From Methylophilaceae bacterium LSUCC0401 (GTDB lineage Bacteria; Pseudomonadota; Gammaproteobacteria; Burkholderiales; Methylophilaceae): DNA of 64,000 bases. The DNA lies in assembly GCA_024919035.1 (NCBI GenBank), contig CP103442.1, positions 682,001-746,000 of the forward strand. Reading direction: 5' to 3'. Position 1 is the first letter of the stretch; the number at the start of each line of letters is the position of its first letter. The position numbers and the translations under genes are program-made. This document shows positions 55,371 to 64,000 of this stretch, piece by piece. The notes under the pieces were generated by a model that made no database searches, had not been told where the DNA came from, and saw only the letters and a list, made by a program, of their open reading frames with translations.

Positions 55371-55652
55371 TTAACTCCTTGTTTTGTATTCCTGAACATG
55401 AAATGTAAGCTGTGAAGACTTTTGTGATCTCTTATCTAAAAATCCTTTGAATTGATAATCATTGTTTAACTCAATTTTTTTAACAAGATCACCAACTACT
55501 AGCGCATTTATTTCAAATTCAACATGTTTATATAATTGTTTTCGCGTTAAATCTTTAAAATGAATTTTAAAATTTCTAATTGGAACATTGCCCGGTGTAA
55601 ATCGAATATCGTCAAGCTCCACAACCGTGCCATCCAAAATTAATTCATTCAA
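55371..55652 (-). CDS. priB: Primosomal replication protein N
   Basis: A small OB-fold protein (93 aa) for PriA-dependent replication restart. Its location between rpsF and rpsR is the beta/gammaproteobacterial signature and is the main support, together with the OB-fold pattern [19 protein letters not shown]. The start ATG overlaps the rpsF stop. Confidence 0.9.
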   Translation of the reverse strand: MNELILDGTVVELDDIRFTPGNVPIRNFKIHFKDLTRKQLYKHVEFEINALVVGDLVKKIELNNDYQFKGFLDKRSQKSSQLTFHVQEYKTRS

Positions 55653-56035
55653 GATCCGCTAACTACCTCATCTTTTTCTTCTACCACTTCTTTATCGCCA
55701 ACAATAGATTTTGATTTTTCTTCTTTCATCATGGGTGATGGAGAAGAAACTGGTCCTTTAGTTGCGAAAGTTAAATGTCTAAGCACAGCATCATTAAACT
55801 TGAAAGAGGTTTCTAATTCCTCAAGTGTTTTTTGATCGCATTCTATGTTCATTAACACATAATGAGCTTTGTGAATTTTTTGGATTGGATAAGCTAATTG
55901 TCTTCTGCCCCAGTCTTCCAGACGGTGAATAGAGCCAGAGTTTGTTTTTAGCAATGTTTGGTATCGCTCGATCATTGCAGGAACTTGCTCGCTTTGATCA
56001 GGATGCACAATAAAAACTACTTCGTAGTGTCGCAT
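55649..56035 (-). CDS. rpsF: 30S ribosomal protein S6
   Basis: A 128-residue S6. The core is [39 protein letters not shown] and YVLMNIEC. The C-terminal tail after ATKGP is long and charged ([20 protein letters not shown]), as in other proteobacteria where RimK adds glutamates to the S6 tail, but this tail ends in Ser and not Glu. It starts the four-gene operon. Confidence 0.96.
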   Translation of the reverse strand: MRHYEVVFIVHPDQSEQVPAMIERYQTLLKTNSGSIHRLEDWGRRQLAYPIQKIHKAHYVLMNIECDQKTLEELETSFKFNDAVLRHLTFATKGPVSSPSPMMKEEKSKSIVGDKEVVEEKDEVVSGS

Positions 56036-56151
56036 ACTATTTCCTCTCGGTTAAAGCCTCCTGTCAAATGCAGTGAGGCAAGGATTAAAAAACGTAAATT
56101 ATACTGTTATTTTTAATATTATCAATAATTTAATCGAACTAATCTACCTAA

Positions 56152-58203
56152 TTAAGCAACGTGGTCCTTCAGATTAGGTCCGTAGATACGTACTTTTAAG
56201 AACTTAATTTCATCTCGCACTTCTGCTGCTTTTTCAAATTCAAGATTACGTGACATTTTTTGCATACTTTTTTCTAATTTTCCAATCTCCTTAATCAGCT
56301 GCGGCTCTGTCATATCCTCATACTTCCTGTACTTTCTTTTGTCATTCTGACTTAATTTAAAAGATTCAGTATCCAATTCTTGTTCAATAATGTCCTTAAT
56401 TTTTTTCTTTATCCCCTCGGGAGTAATATTGTTAATTCTATTGTACTCAATTTGCTTTTCTCGCCTTCTGGCCATTTCTTGCATGGCTGACTTCATACTT
56501 CTTGTTTCCGTATTTGCATAAAAAATGACTCGACCATCAAGATTTCGGGCTGCACGGCCAGCGGTTTGAATTAATGAGCGTTCAGATCTCAAAAAACCTT
56601 CCTTGTCTGCATCTAAAACAGCGACTAATCCAACCTCAGGGATATCCAAACCTTCTCTTAACAAATTTATTCCCACCAATACATCAAACTCTTTAAGGCG
56701 TAGATCTCGAATAATTTCAACCCTCTCGACGGTATCAATGTCTGAATGCAAATATTTCACCTTGATTCCATTTTCAGTCAGATAATCCGTTAAATCTTCA
56801 GCCATTCTTTTTGTTAAGGTGGTAACCAAAACTCGATTTTCCATTAAAATAGTTTTATTAATTTCACCCAGGAGATGATCAACCTGAGAGTCTGCTGGAT
56901 AAACTTCAACTTGAGGATCCACAAGACCGGTTGGTCTGGCTACTTGCTCCACAATTATTTTTGAATGCTTTTCTTCATAATCCGATGGAGTTGCCGAAAC
57001 GAAGATACATTGATTAATAAGCGCTTCAAATTCTTCAAACTTTAATGGGCGATTATCCATTGCAGAGGGTAATCTAAAACCAAAATCAACAAGATTTTCT
57101 TTACGCGCTCGATCACCTTTGTACATTCCTCCAATTTGTGGAATCGTCACATGACTTTCATCAAAAACCATCAACGCGTTATTTGGCAGATAATCGATTA
57201 AAGTGGGTGGCGCCTCTCCAGCTTTTCTGCCTGACATGTGTCTTGAGTAATTTTCAATTCCCTTGCAAAACCCAATTTCATTCAACATTTCTAAATCAAA
57301 CTTGGTTCTCTGCTCAATTCTCTGAGCTTCTACTAATCTTTTTTCTTTTAGGTAGTAATTGACACGATCGTGAAGCTCGATTTTAATTTTTTCGATAGCA
57401 TTGATCGTCGTTTCTCTTGGCGTTACATAATGACTTGAAGGATATACCGTAAACCTTTTTATTTTGTCATACATCTGTCCAGTTAACGGATCAAAAAGAG
57501 TTAATGTTTCAACCTCATCGTCAAACATTGAAACCCTTAACGCTGTTTCTGAATTTTCTGCTGGAAAAATATCTATCACATCTCCTCGGACTCGAAATGA
57601 ACCTCGAGAAAAATCAAAGTCATTGCGATCATATTGCATAGAGACTAGGCGTTGCACAATATTTCTTTGTAAGATTTTTTCACCAGCCTGAATATGTAAA
57701 ACCATTCCTTGATAATCAACTGGGTCACCTATGCCATAGATTGCCGATACCGAACTCACAATAATTGAGTCATCCCTCTCAAGCAATGCTTTTGTTGCTG
57801 ATAACCTCATTTGCTCTATGTGGTCATTAATACTTGAATCTTTTTCTATAAAAAGATCTCGAGCCGGAACATAAGCTTCGGGTTGATAGTAGTCATAATA
57901 AGATACAAAATACTCAACTGCATTATTAGGAAAAAATTCTTTAAATTCAGAATATAATTGAGCTGCAAGAGTTTTATTGGGAGCCATCACTATAGTGGGA
58001 CGTCCAGTTTGAGCAATCACATTGGCAATGGTAAATGTTTTTCCTGAGCCCGTCACACCTAATAAGGTTTGAAACTTTTCCTGATTATTGACACCCTGAA
58101 TCAGTTTTTTAATCGCTTCCGGTTGATCGCCAGAGGGTTCAAAAGGCAAATACAGCTCAAAAGGACTGTTTGGGTAAGTTTTAATTTTATCTTTTTTCAT
58201 CAA
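56152..58203 (-). CDS. uvrB: Excinuclease ABC subunit B
   Basis: A damage-recognition helicase of nucleotide excision repair. Walker A is [16 protein letters not shown], and the beta-hairpin is [14 protein letters not shown]. The DEAD-like box [11 protein letters not shown] and the C-terminal UVR coiled coil are visible. At 683 aa it matches E. coli (673). It is monocistronic, with 116 bp to rpsF, and divergent from the protease gene. Confidence 0.97.
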   Translation of the reverse strand: MMKKDKIKTYPNSPFELYLPFEPSGDQPEAIKKLIQGVNNQEKFQTLLGVTGSGKTFTIANVIAQTGRPTIVMAPNKTLAAQLYSEFKEFFPNNAVEYFVSYYDYYQPEAYVPARDLFIEKDSSINDHIEQMRLSATKALLERDDSIIVSSVSAIYGIGDPVDYQGMVLHIQAGEKILQRNIVQRLVSMQYDRNDFDFSRGSFRVRGDVIDIFPAENSETALRVSMFDDEVETLTLFDPLTGQMYDKIKRFTVYPSSHYVTPRETTINAIEKIKIELHDRVNYYLKEKRLVEAQRIEQRTKFDLEMLNEIGFCKGIENYSRHMSGRKAGEAPPTLIDYLPNNALMVFDESHVTIPQIGGMYKGDRARKENLVDFGFRLPSAMDNRPLKFEEFEALINQCIFVSATPSDYEEKHSKIIVEQVARPTGLVDPQVEVYPADSQVDHLLGEINKTILMENRVLVTTLTKRMAEDLTDYLTENGIKVKYLHSDIDTVERVEIIRDLRLKEFDVLVGINLLREGLDIPEVGLVAVLDADKEGFLRSERSLIQTAGRAARNLDGRVIFYANTETRSMKSAMQEMARRREKQIEYNRINNITPEGIKKKIKDIIEQELDTESFKLSQNDKRKYRKYEDMTEPQLIKEIGKLEKSMQKMSRNLEFEKAAEVRDEIKFLKVRIYGPNLKDHVA

Positions 58204-58256
58204 CCTTAAATTTTAACAGCAAAAGAACTTTATAGTCTGACCATAGTCACTAAGTA

Positions 58257-59240
58257 ATGAAAAAAATAATATCCCTATTCCTTTTACTAACCACTTCAGT
58301 GTTTGCATATGATCAGTCTGCATTAATGCATGCATTCAACTCCGTTGTCATGATTCGTGGTTACCAAGAAAATGGGTCACTTGGGTACGGCTCAGGTGTT
58401 ATTGTTGGCGATAATCAAATTGTGACCAATTGTCATGTTCTAAGAGGAACCAAAAAACCTTGGGTATCTCAAGGTGATCAAACTTTTTCGATCGTATCAG
58501 TGAAATCAAACCCCTGGCATGACCTGTGTCTTATCGGAACGCATGGAATGAGCCGAATTCCTGCCCCCCTTGGTTCATCAAAATTAAAGAAAAATAGTGA
58601 AGTCGTGGGTATAGGGCATTCTCATGGAGCCCCTGTTCCATTAACCATAGGAGGGCTCATTATTGCTACTTATCCTATAGATAATGGTAATTTAATTTTA
58701 TCCAGTGCGAAATTTAGACTTGGAGCAAGTGGCAGTGGTTTGTTTAACATGCAAGGTGAATTAGTCGGTATAAATACTTTCAAAACGACAGGTTATGGTT
58801 CCTACTATGCGGTCCCGGTTGAGTGGTTGAAAGACCTGATGAATCAAAAAGAATTTGATGAATTCCCCGTTCAAGGAAAAGCGCTATGGGAGGAAGATGA
58901 AGATAAAAAACCTTACTACTTAAGAATCGCTATTCCCAAAGCGAAGGAGGAGTGGAATAGCGTTGAAAGACTAGCTAATGAGTGGGTAAAAAAAGAACCA
59001 AATAATACAGAGGCTTGGTATGAGCTGGGTTTCGCCTATCTCTCATTAAATAAAAAGGATGCAGCAAAAGAAGCGTTCAAAAAATCTAACCAATGTGATA
59101 AAAAAAATATTGATCCCATATTTGAACTTGCAAAAATTGAGAAAAATGATGATCCAAACCAAGCTGAAAACTATTTAGAACAGCTTAATCAAATTGATTT
59201 AGACAAAGCAGCTGAGTTAAAAGAGATATTTAATAAATAA
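58257..59240 (+). CDS. Exported trypsin-like serine protease with TPR tail
   Basis: A signal peptide (residues 1-17, ending SVFA) is followed by a trypsin-like domain with His60 (TNCHVLRG), Asp89 (WHDLCLIG) and Ser158 in LGASGSGLF. This GASGSG version departs from the usual GNSGGP. Residues about 230-320 look like tetratricopeptide helices (TEAWYELGFAYLSLNKKDAA). There is no PDZ domain, so it is not a DegP/DegQ. At 327 aa it is probably periplasmic. The combination protease plus TPR suggests binding to a partner. Substrate unknown. Confidence 0.8.
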   Translation: MKKIISLFLLLTTSVFAYDQSALMHAFNSVVMIRGYQENGSLGYGSGVIVGDNQIVTNCHVLRGTKKPWVSQGDQTFSIVSVKSNPWHDLCLIGTHGMSRIPAPLGSSKLKKNSEVVGIGHSHGAPVPLTIGGLIIATYPIDNGNLILSSAKFRLGASGSGLFNMQGELVGINTFKTTGYGSYYAVPVEWLKDLMNQKEFDEFPVQGKALWEEDEDKKPYYLRIAIPKAKEEWNSVERLANEWVKKEPNNTEAWYELGFAYLSLNKKDAAKEAFKKSNQCDKKNIDPIFELAKIEKNDDPNQAENYLEQLNQIDLDKAAELKEIFNK

Positions 59241-59302
59241 AACTTTCCGTCTTGTTAAATATTTTGTAAAATCTGAGTTCTTAAATTAAATTTTTTTTCA
59301 CT

Positions 59303-60511
59303 GTGTCTACCGATCATATTTTATCTGAAGCTGTCCAACGCATCAAAGAATCTCCAACTTTAGCGGTCACTGCAAAAGCATCTTTACTTAAATCACAAGG
59401 CATCGATATTATTGGTCTTGCTGCTGGGGAACCTGATTTTGATACACCCGAATTTATTAAACAAGGTGCCATTAAAGCTATTCAATCTGGAAAAACTAAG
59501 TACACCCCCGTGGGAGGCATTCCAAGCTTAAAGGAAGCTATAGTAAATAAGTTTAAAGATGATAATGGTTTAAATTATAACCCTCAACAAATTGTTGTTG
59601 GCGTTGGTGGAAAACAATGTATTTTTAATCTATGTTTATCGATTCTTGATGAAGGCGATGAAGTCATTATCCCTGCCCCTTACTGGGTATCGTATGAGGA
59701 TATTGCTGTGCTCACTGCAGCGAGAGCAGTTACTATTCAAGCTAGCATTGAAGATAATTTCAAGATTACCGCTGGGCAGCTTGAAAAGGCGATCAATAAA
59801 AATACAAAATTACTTTTTCTTAATTCTCCATCAAACCCTACTGGTTCTGTTTATACAAAATCAGAATTAATCGAAATTGCTGAGGTTCTCAAAAAACATC
59901 CAAAAATTATTATTGCCTCAGATGACATCTATGAGCACATCAGTCTAAACAATAAACCATTTCATAATATTGTTATGGTAGAACCCTCATTACTTGACCG
60001 AACAGTAGTTTTAAATGGAGTATCCAAGGCTTACTCAATGACTGGTTGGAGAATCGGTTATGCGGCAGGGCCGGAAAAAATAATTAAAGCAATGACAAAA
60101 CTTCAGTCGCAATCAACTTCTAACCCTTGTTCAATTTCTCAGGCTGCTGCTGAAACCGCATTACGGGGAACACATGAATGTATTCATATTATGGTTAAAG
60201 AATTTAAGCTAAGACATGAATTTGTAATATCAGCGATAAATAATATTCAGGGCCTACATTGCATTCCCGCGGATGGAGCCTTTTATGCGTTTGCTTATGC
60301 TAAAGAAGCTATTCAAAATTTATTTTCTAAACAAATTATTAACGAGGAAAATGACTTAGCTTTGTGTGAATATTTATTAGAAAAAGCAAATGTTGCAGTT
60401 GTTCCAGGCTCAGCCTTTGGTGCTGAAGACTATTTTAGATTGTCATTTGCCACTTCAATGGATAATCTTGTTGAGGCCATTTCCCGAATAAAAAAAGCTA
60501 TTGAAATTTAA
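59303..60511 (+). CDS. aspC: Class I aminotransferase, probable aspartate aminotransferase
   Basis: A PLP enzyme transferring amino groups between aspartate/glutamate and 2-oxo acids. Schiff-base Lys242 is in GVSKAYSMTGWRIGY, the substrate-binding region is LNSPSNPTGSVY, and AAGEPDFDTPEFIKQGA is near the N-terminus, typical of subgroup Ib (Rhizobium/Thermus type). At 402 aa it is normal. The start is GTG at 59303 (MSTDHILSEAVQR). Prephenate aminotransferase activity is also known in this subgroup. Confidence 0.88.
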   Translation: MSTDHILSEAVQRIKESPTLAVTAKASLLKSQGIDIIGLAAGEPDFDTPEFIKQGAIKAIQSGKTKYTPVGGIPSLKEAIVNKFKDDNGLNYNPQQIVVGVGGKQCIFNLCLSILDEGDEVIIPAPYWVSYEDIAVLTAARAVTIQASIEDNFKITAGQLEKAINKNTKLLFLNSPSNPTGSVYTKSELIEIAEVLKKHPKIIIASDDIYEHISLNNKPFHNIVMVEPSLLDRTVVLNGVSKAYSMTGWRIGYAAGPEKIIKAMTKLQSQSTSNPCSISQAAAETALRGTHECIHIMVKEFKLRHEFVISAINNIQGLHCIPADGAFYAFAYAKEAIQNLFSKQIINEENDLALCEYLLEKANVAVVPGSAFGAEDYFRLSFATSMDNLVEAISRIKKAIEI

Positions 60512-60523
60512 TACTTGAAAATA

Positions 60524-60552
60524 TTGACCAAATGCTTTTTTCTGTTTACCAT
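60524..60552 (+). promoter_or_regulatory. Candidate promoter of tRNA-Asn
   Basis: TTGACC (60524-60529) and TACCAT (60547-60552) are 17 bp apart and end about a dozen bases before the tRNA. Judged by eye. Confidence 0.4.
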
Positions 60553-60563
60553 CTCACTTCTCT

Positions 60564-60639
60564 TCCCCAATAGCTCAGTCGGTAGAGCAACGGACTGTTA
60601 ATCCGTGTGTCCCTGGTTCGAGCCCAGGTTGGGGAGCCA
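60564..60639 (+). tRNA. tRNA-Asn (GUU)
   Basis: A 76-nt cloverleaf: acceptor TCCCCAA pairs with TTGGGGA, followed by G and encoded CCA. The D-arm is GCTCAGTCGGTAGAGC, the anticodon stem-loop CGGACTGTTAATCCG gives GUU, and the T-arm is CCTGGTTCGAGCCCAGG. Confidence 0.98.
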
Positions 60640-60647
60640 AATTTTAA

Positions 60648-60675
60648 AACCACACCATTTTGGTGTGGTTTTTTT
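60648..60675. terminator. Terminator of tRNA-Asn
   Basis: AACCACACCA (60648-60657) and TGGTGTGGTT (60661-60670) form a perfect 10-bp stem with a 3-nt loop, followed by five T (60671-60675). It also ends at the stop codon of the convergent antiporter gene. Confidence 0.9.
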
Positions 60676-61885
60676 AAATAAATTTACGGTATAAATTTTT
60701 TATCAATTTAAATCGAAATGCCATTACCAAAACAGCACATAAGATAATACTAAACACAACCACCATCGAGACAATATCAATAATTTGCTCTGACCCTGGA
60801 ATATTGTGAGCCAGTGGAATAGACGCTAGTACTGCGGCAGCTAATCCTTTTGGAGCCATCATTGAGATATATGATTTATCTTCAAAATCTACTCTCTTGA
60901 ATAAATATTTTGTAAGCGGGATTCTAGACATAAAGACTGCTGTGACAATACCCAGCGCAAAAACTAATAAATAATATTCTTTAATTTCAAACTGTATGCC
61001 AAGGTAGATAAAAAAGAAAATTTTTAATAAGAAAACTAATTCTTTGTAAAAATCTAATTCAACCTTAGTCAGCGGCTTAATCTCATGTCGGGCGAGAATA
61101 TAGTTATTGATAAAACCAAAAGATTGAAAATTAGTTAAAATTAATCCAAACGCTAATGCTGCAATTGGGCCTGAATATCCAAATACCTCAGTTATGCCAT
61201 AGACAATAAAAAGCCATGCAATGGTAGTGGTTAGTGAATTTGGAAAATTTTTTAACTTATCAATAATGATGAGCCATAATGTTCCAGAAAGTAATCCAAA
61301 CACAACAGCCATCACGAAAGAGGTGCCGATACTAGAAATAAATTTAATTAAGTCAAATGATTGATTCAGTTCAGAAAATTCAATTAAAGAAAACAATGTT
61401 AAAATACATAAGACATCCGTTGCTGCTGATTCAAGCAATAATGTTGTTTTAGTTTCGGGATGGATGTTCAACACATCAGTTATTGGAACAACAACAGCCG
61501 ACGATGTTCCCCCCAAAATTACTCCAAGCATTAGGCCTGATAAGAAACTCATATTTAAAAATACAATTGCGAAAGTTAAAACAATCAAGGTAGTCATAAA
61601 AAAACTTAAAAGGGTCAAATAACCTGATGTTTTAAATGAACGAACTAATACTTTAAAATCAAGTGAGCAACCACTTTCAAATAAAATAACAACTAATGCT
61701 ATTGTGGTGATTACCTCGCCTACTCTTCCAAAATCTTGGGGCATAATGATTTGAAAAATTGGACCTAATAAGATACCAAAAATGATTAGAATTAAGACAT
61801 CAGGAATATAAGTTTTTTTAAAAATAAAGTTTAAAGCATGTGCTGCAAAAATAAGCAAGCCAACAGATAAAATAATATGATGCAT
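60674..61885 (-). CDS. Cation/proton antiporter (CPA1/NhaP type)
   Basis: An inner-membrane antiporter of 403 aa with about twelve membrane helices and no cytosolic RCK domain. Visible are ILLGPIFQ, ILGGTSSAVVVP and the ion-site LLLESAATDVLCI (acidic residues in the fifth helix), which fit Na+(K+)/H+ exchangers of the CPA family. The cation is not determined. It is divergent from mqo with only 38 bp between starts. Confidence 0.85.
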   Translation of the reverse strand: MHHIILSVGLLIFAAHALNFIFKKTYIPDVLILIIFGILLGPIFQIIMPQDFGRVGEVITTIALVVILFESGCSLDFKVLVRSFKTSGYLTLLSFFMTTLIVLTFAIVFLNMSFLSGLMLGVILGGTSSAVVVPITDVLNIHPETKTTLLLESAATDVLCILTLFSLIEFSELNQSFDLIKFISSIGTSFVMAVVFGLLSGTLWLIIIDKLKNFPNSLTTTIAWLFIVYGITEVFGYSGPIAALAFGLILTNFQSFGFINNYILARHEIKPLTKVELDFYKELVFLLKIFFFIYLGIQFEIKEYYLLVFALGIVTAVFMSRIPLTKYLFKRVDFEDKSYISMMAPKGLAAAVLASIPLAHNIPGSEQIIDIVSMVVVFSIILCAVLVMAFRFKLIKNLYRKFI

Positions 61886-61923
61886 AATTTTAATTATTAA
61901 AGATAATTACTTATAATAGCGCG

Positions 61924-63384
61924 ATGCAAAAAAAAAGTGTAAATCAAATTGATGTAGTTTTAGTGGGTGCCGGCATAATGAGTGCGACCCTTGCCACTTT
62001 ATTACATGAATTAAATCCTCAACTTAAAATTCATATATATGAAAAGTTGCCCGCGTGTGGCCAGGAAAGTTCGGAAGTTTTAAACAATGCTGGAACCGGC
62101 CATGCTGGAAATTGTGAACTAAATTATACTCCTGAAAAAAATGGGTTAATTGATATCAGTAAGGCAGTATCAATAAATGAAATGTTTGAGCTTTCTTTAC
62201 AATTTTGGTCATATATTGTTAAAAAAAATAAAACAATCAAACCACAGGCATTCATATCAAAATCATCTCATGCAAGTTTTGTATGGGATAAAAAAAATGT
62301 TGAATTTTTAAAGAAAAGATTTAATAAAATTAAAGAACAGCCTTTGTTCAAAGGAATCACCTTCACTGACAATTATGAAGAAATTAAAAAGAAATTTCCT
62401 TTGTTAATTCGTGGAAGAAAAAAACTCGATGATATTGCTTTAACCAACTATGAAAATGGTACAGATGTAAATTTTGGAAACTTAACTAATATACTAATTT
62501 CACAACTGAAAAAACAGAATAGCTTTAAGCTTCATTTGAACGAGCCTATACAAAAAATAACGAAAATAAAAGATGGGTACTTCATTAAATCAAAAACAGG
62601 AACGCGGCTTACTAAATTTATATTTTTAGGCGCTGGTGGCAATTCAATTAAAATTCTTCAAAGCCTAAAAATAAAAGAATCATTTGGTTATGGTGGATTT
62701 CCAATTAGTGGTAAATGGTTAATTTGTAACAATAAAAATATCGTCAAACAGCACCAAGGAAAAGTATATAGCCAAGCTGAAACTGGAGCACCTCCAATGT
62801 CAGTTCCCCATCTTGATATTAGAAAAATTGGAAATCAGGACAGTTTACTTTTTGGTCCTTTTGCGGGATTTACTTTTAAATTTTTGAAAAACGGTTCTTT
62901 TTTTGATTTTCCAAAATCGATCAAATTAACGAATTTCAAAGAAATTCTCTCTGTTTGTATAAAAAATTTAAATTTAGTAAATTACCTTTTTAAACAGATT
63001 ATTTTGACGCATGAAAAGCGCATGCATCACTTAAGAAAATTTTATCCAAATGCAAAATCAAATGATTGGAAGCTCATCGATGCAGGGCAAAGAGTGCAAA
63101 TTATTAAGCCATCAAAAGGATTTTCTGGAAAGCTTGAGTTTGGTACCGAAATAATTTATGACGATAAAAAAACATTAGCCGCTTTATTAGGTGCATCTCC
63201 AGGTGCATCAGTTTCTGCTGCCTCAATGTTGGAAATTATTGAAAAATGTTTTGCTCATGAAATACCTAATTTCAATAATAAAATTAGACGTATTTTTCCA
63301 AGCTATCAGATTGAATTAAATAAACAACCAAAAAAATTAGAAATAATTAGGAAAAACTACAGACGTCTTCTTAAACTATCCTAA
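61924..63384 (+). CDS. mqo: Malate:quinone oxidoreductase
   Basis: A FAD-linked membrane-associated enzyme that oxidises malate to oxaloacetate, passing electrons to quinone. The N-terminal FAD motif VLVGAGIMSATLATLL and the Mqo hallmark SSEVLNNAGTGHAGNCELNY are clear; RVQIIKPSKG and the late FAD-site LLGASPGASVSAASML support it. At 486 aa it is near the usual 490. It would supply oxaloacetate for methylcitrate synthase. Its stop overlaps the convergent rlmB end by 9 bp. Confidence 0.95.
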   Translation: MQKKSVNQIDVVLVGAGIMSATLATLLHELNPQLKIHIYEKLPACGQESSEVLNNAGTGHAGNCELNYTPEKNGLIDISKAVSINEMFELSLQFWSYIVKKNKTIKPQAFISKSSHASFVWDKKNVEFLKKRFNKIKEQPLFKGITFTDNYEEIKKKFPLLIRGRKKLDDIALTNYENGTDVNFGNLTNILISQLKKQNSFKLHLNEPIQKITKIKDGYFIKSKTGTRLTKFIFLGAGGNSIKILQSLKIKESFGYGGFPISGKWLICNNKNIVKQHQGKVYSQAETGAPPMSVPHLDIRKIGNQDSLLFGPFAGFTFKFLKNGSFFDFPKSIKLTNFKEILSVCIKNLNLVNYLFKQIILTHEKRMHHLRKFYPNAKSNDWKLIDAGQRVQIIKPSKGFSGKLEFGTEIIYDDKKTLAALLGASPGASVSAASMLEIIEKCFAHEIPNFNNKIRRIFPSYQIELNKQPKKLEIIRKNYRRLLKLS

Positions 63385-64000
63385 TTTTCTTCTAATTTCT
63401 GAGACACAAATACCAGTTGCCACCGATACATTCAAACTCTCAATGGATCCTTGCATTGGAATTGAAAATGTTAAGTCACACTTATCTTTAGTCAGACGAC
63501 GAATACCCTTCCCTTCAGAGCCCATAACGAGCGAAACATTTCCAGAAAATTTTTCGTCATAAATTGAAACATCTGAATATCCATCTGCTGCATAAATAAA
63601 GAAATTATTTTCCTTCAATAAATCTAGAGTTCTTGAGAGGTTCGTCACTTGAAAGAAAGGAACATGATCAACAGCTCCACTGGCTACCTTTATGACCGCT
63701 GGTGTTATTCCGACCGAATTATTTTTTGGCGTAATGATCCCAGATAAATTGAATGCACTGGCAATTCTAAAACACGCACCAAGGTTATGAGGATCTTGAA
63801 CTTCATCCAAAATAAGAAAAAATAAATTATTATTGTTATTCTTTAAAAAATCTTCAAGATTTATTGTTTGAGAGGATTGTGGTAATAAATTTGCAGCTAC
63901 ACCTTGATGATTCACATCACCCAATTTATTTTCCAACCACCCAAGTTCAGCAAAAGTAACAGGAACTTTATTTTTTTGAGCTGCTTCGATAAGTTGATTC
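63376..64000 (-). CDS. rlmB: 23S rRNA 2'-O-methyltransferase RlmB, N-terminal part missing at window edge
   Basis: A SpoU/TrmH-family methyltransferase that methylates a guanosine of 23S rRNA. The C-terminal SPOUT motifs are LDEVQDPHNLGACFRIASAF, VMGSEGKGIRRLT and IPMQGSIESLNVSVATGI. The frame continues to the right end of the window with protein-like sequence (VPVTFAELGWLENKL), so the internal TTG at 63936 is not the start. The N-terminal domain lies beyond the window. Confidence 0.9.
   Translation of the reverse strand, partial: NQLIEAAQKNKVPVTFAELGWLENKLGDVNHQGVAANLLPQSSQTINLEDFLKNNNNNLFFLILDEVQDPHNLGACFRIASAFNLSGIITPKNNSVGITPAVIKVASGAVDHVPFFQVTNLSRTLDLLKENNFFIYAADGYSDVSIYDEKFSGNVSLVMGSEGKGIRRLTKDKCDLTFSIPMQGSIESLNVSVATGICVSEIRRKLG

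Noticed and set aside
1-64000. CRISPR arrays, transposases, intact integrases and phage genes.
   Set aside because: None was seen. No regularly spaced repeats and no transposase- or integrase-like proteins appear, despite the island signature at tRNA-Glu.

Overview
The window is AT-rich, gene-dense bacterial chromosome with short intergenic gaps and many ATGA-type overlaps. It fits a small-genome betaproteobacterium. The evidence is priB between rpsF and rpsR (a beta/gammaproteobacterial order), Mqo, a complete methylcitrate locus, hpnC/hpnD, and a PQQ-type sugar dehydrogenase. The gene content reminds me of Methylophilaceae-like methylotrophs, but that placement is inference; no 16S or methanol dehydrogenase gene is present here.

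Layout. (1) 1-2.6 kb: a partial small membrane peptide, an unrecognised protein, a 44-residue membrane peptide and a SulP anion transporter. (2) 2.65-15.23 kb: tRNA-Glu followed by a complete glycogen cassette (glgP; glgC-GH57-malQ-ROK kinase on the minus strand; glgB-glgA). The cassette ends at an exact 15-bp copy of the tRNA 3' end, so it looks like a genomic island inserted at tRNA-Glu. Four of its seven genes start with TTG. (3) 15.2-19.7 kb: a TolC/HlyD/ABC export operon whose ABC protein has lost all the canonical ATPase motifs. (4) 19.9-23.1 kb: a CFA-type methyltransferase operon with DUF2878, DUF1295, DUF6134-like and TIGR03643 proteins. (5) 23.1-39.4 kb: two divergent operons around a GntR regulator. 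The left arm is malic enzyme, sdhCDAB, sdhE, a CoA-ester lyase, an acyl-CoA ligase and fumarase. The right arm is a CoA-ester lyase, a mesaconyl-CoA hydratase, a third CoA-ester lyase and prpBCD. Together they carry propionyl-CoA to pyruvate and malate. Mqo (61.9 kb) could regenerate oxaloacetate. (6) 39.4-43.1 kb: small conserved genes, cutA, an exported 1-Cys peroxiredoxin and two secreted beta-propeller proteins. (7) 43.4-47.5 kb: a strikingly AT-rich surface-glycan module (GT-C-like membrane protein, epimerase, GT2). (8) 47.7-64 kb: mostly housekeeping. It holds tRNA-Ser, def, mtnP, hpnCD, radA, alr, dnaB, the rplI-rpsR-priB-rpsF operon, uvrB, a trypsin-TPR protein, an aminotransferase, tRNA-Asn, a cation/proton antiporter, mqo and partial rlmB.

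The strongest candidates for undescribed biology are the pseudo-ATPase exporter, the methylcitrate/mesaconyl-CoA hybrid locus and the tRNA-Glu glycogen island. No CRISPR array, intact integrase, transposase or rRNA was seen.
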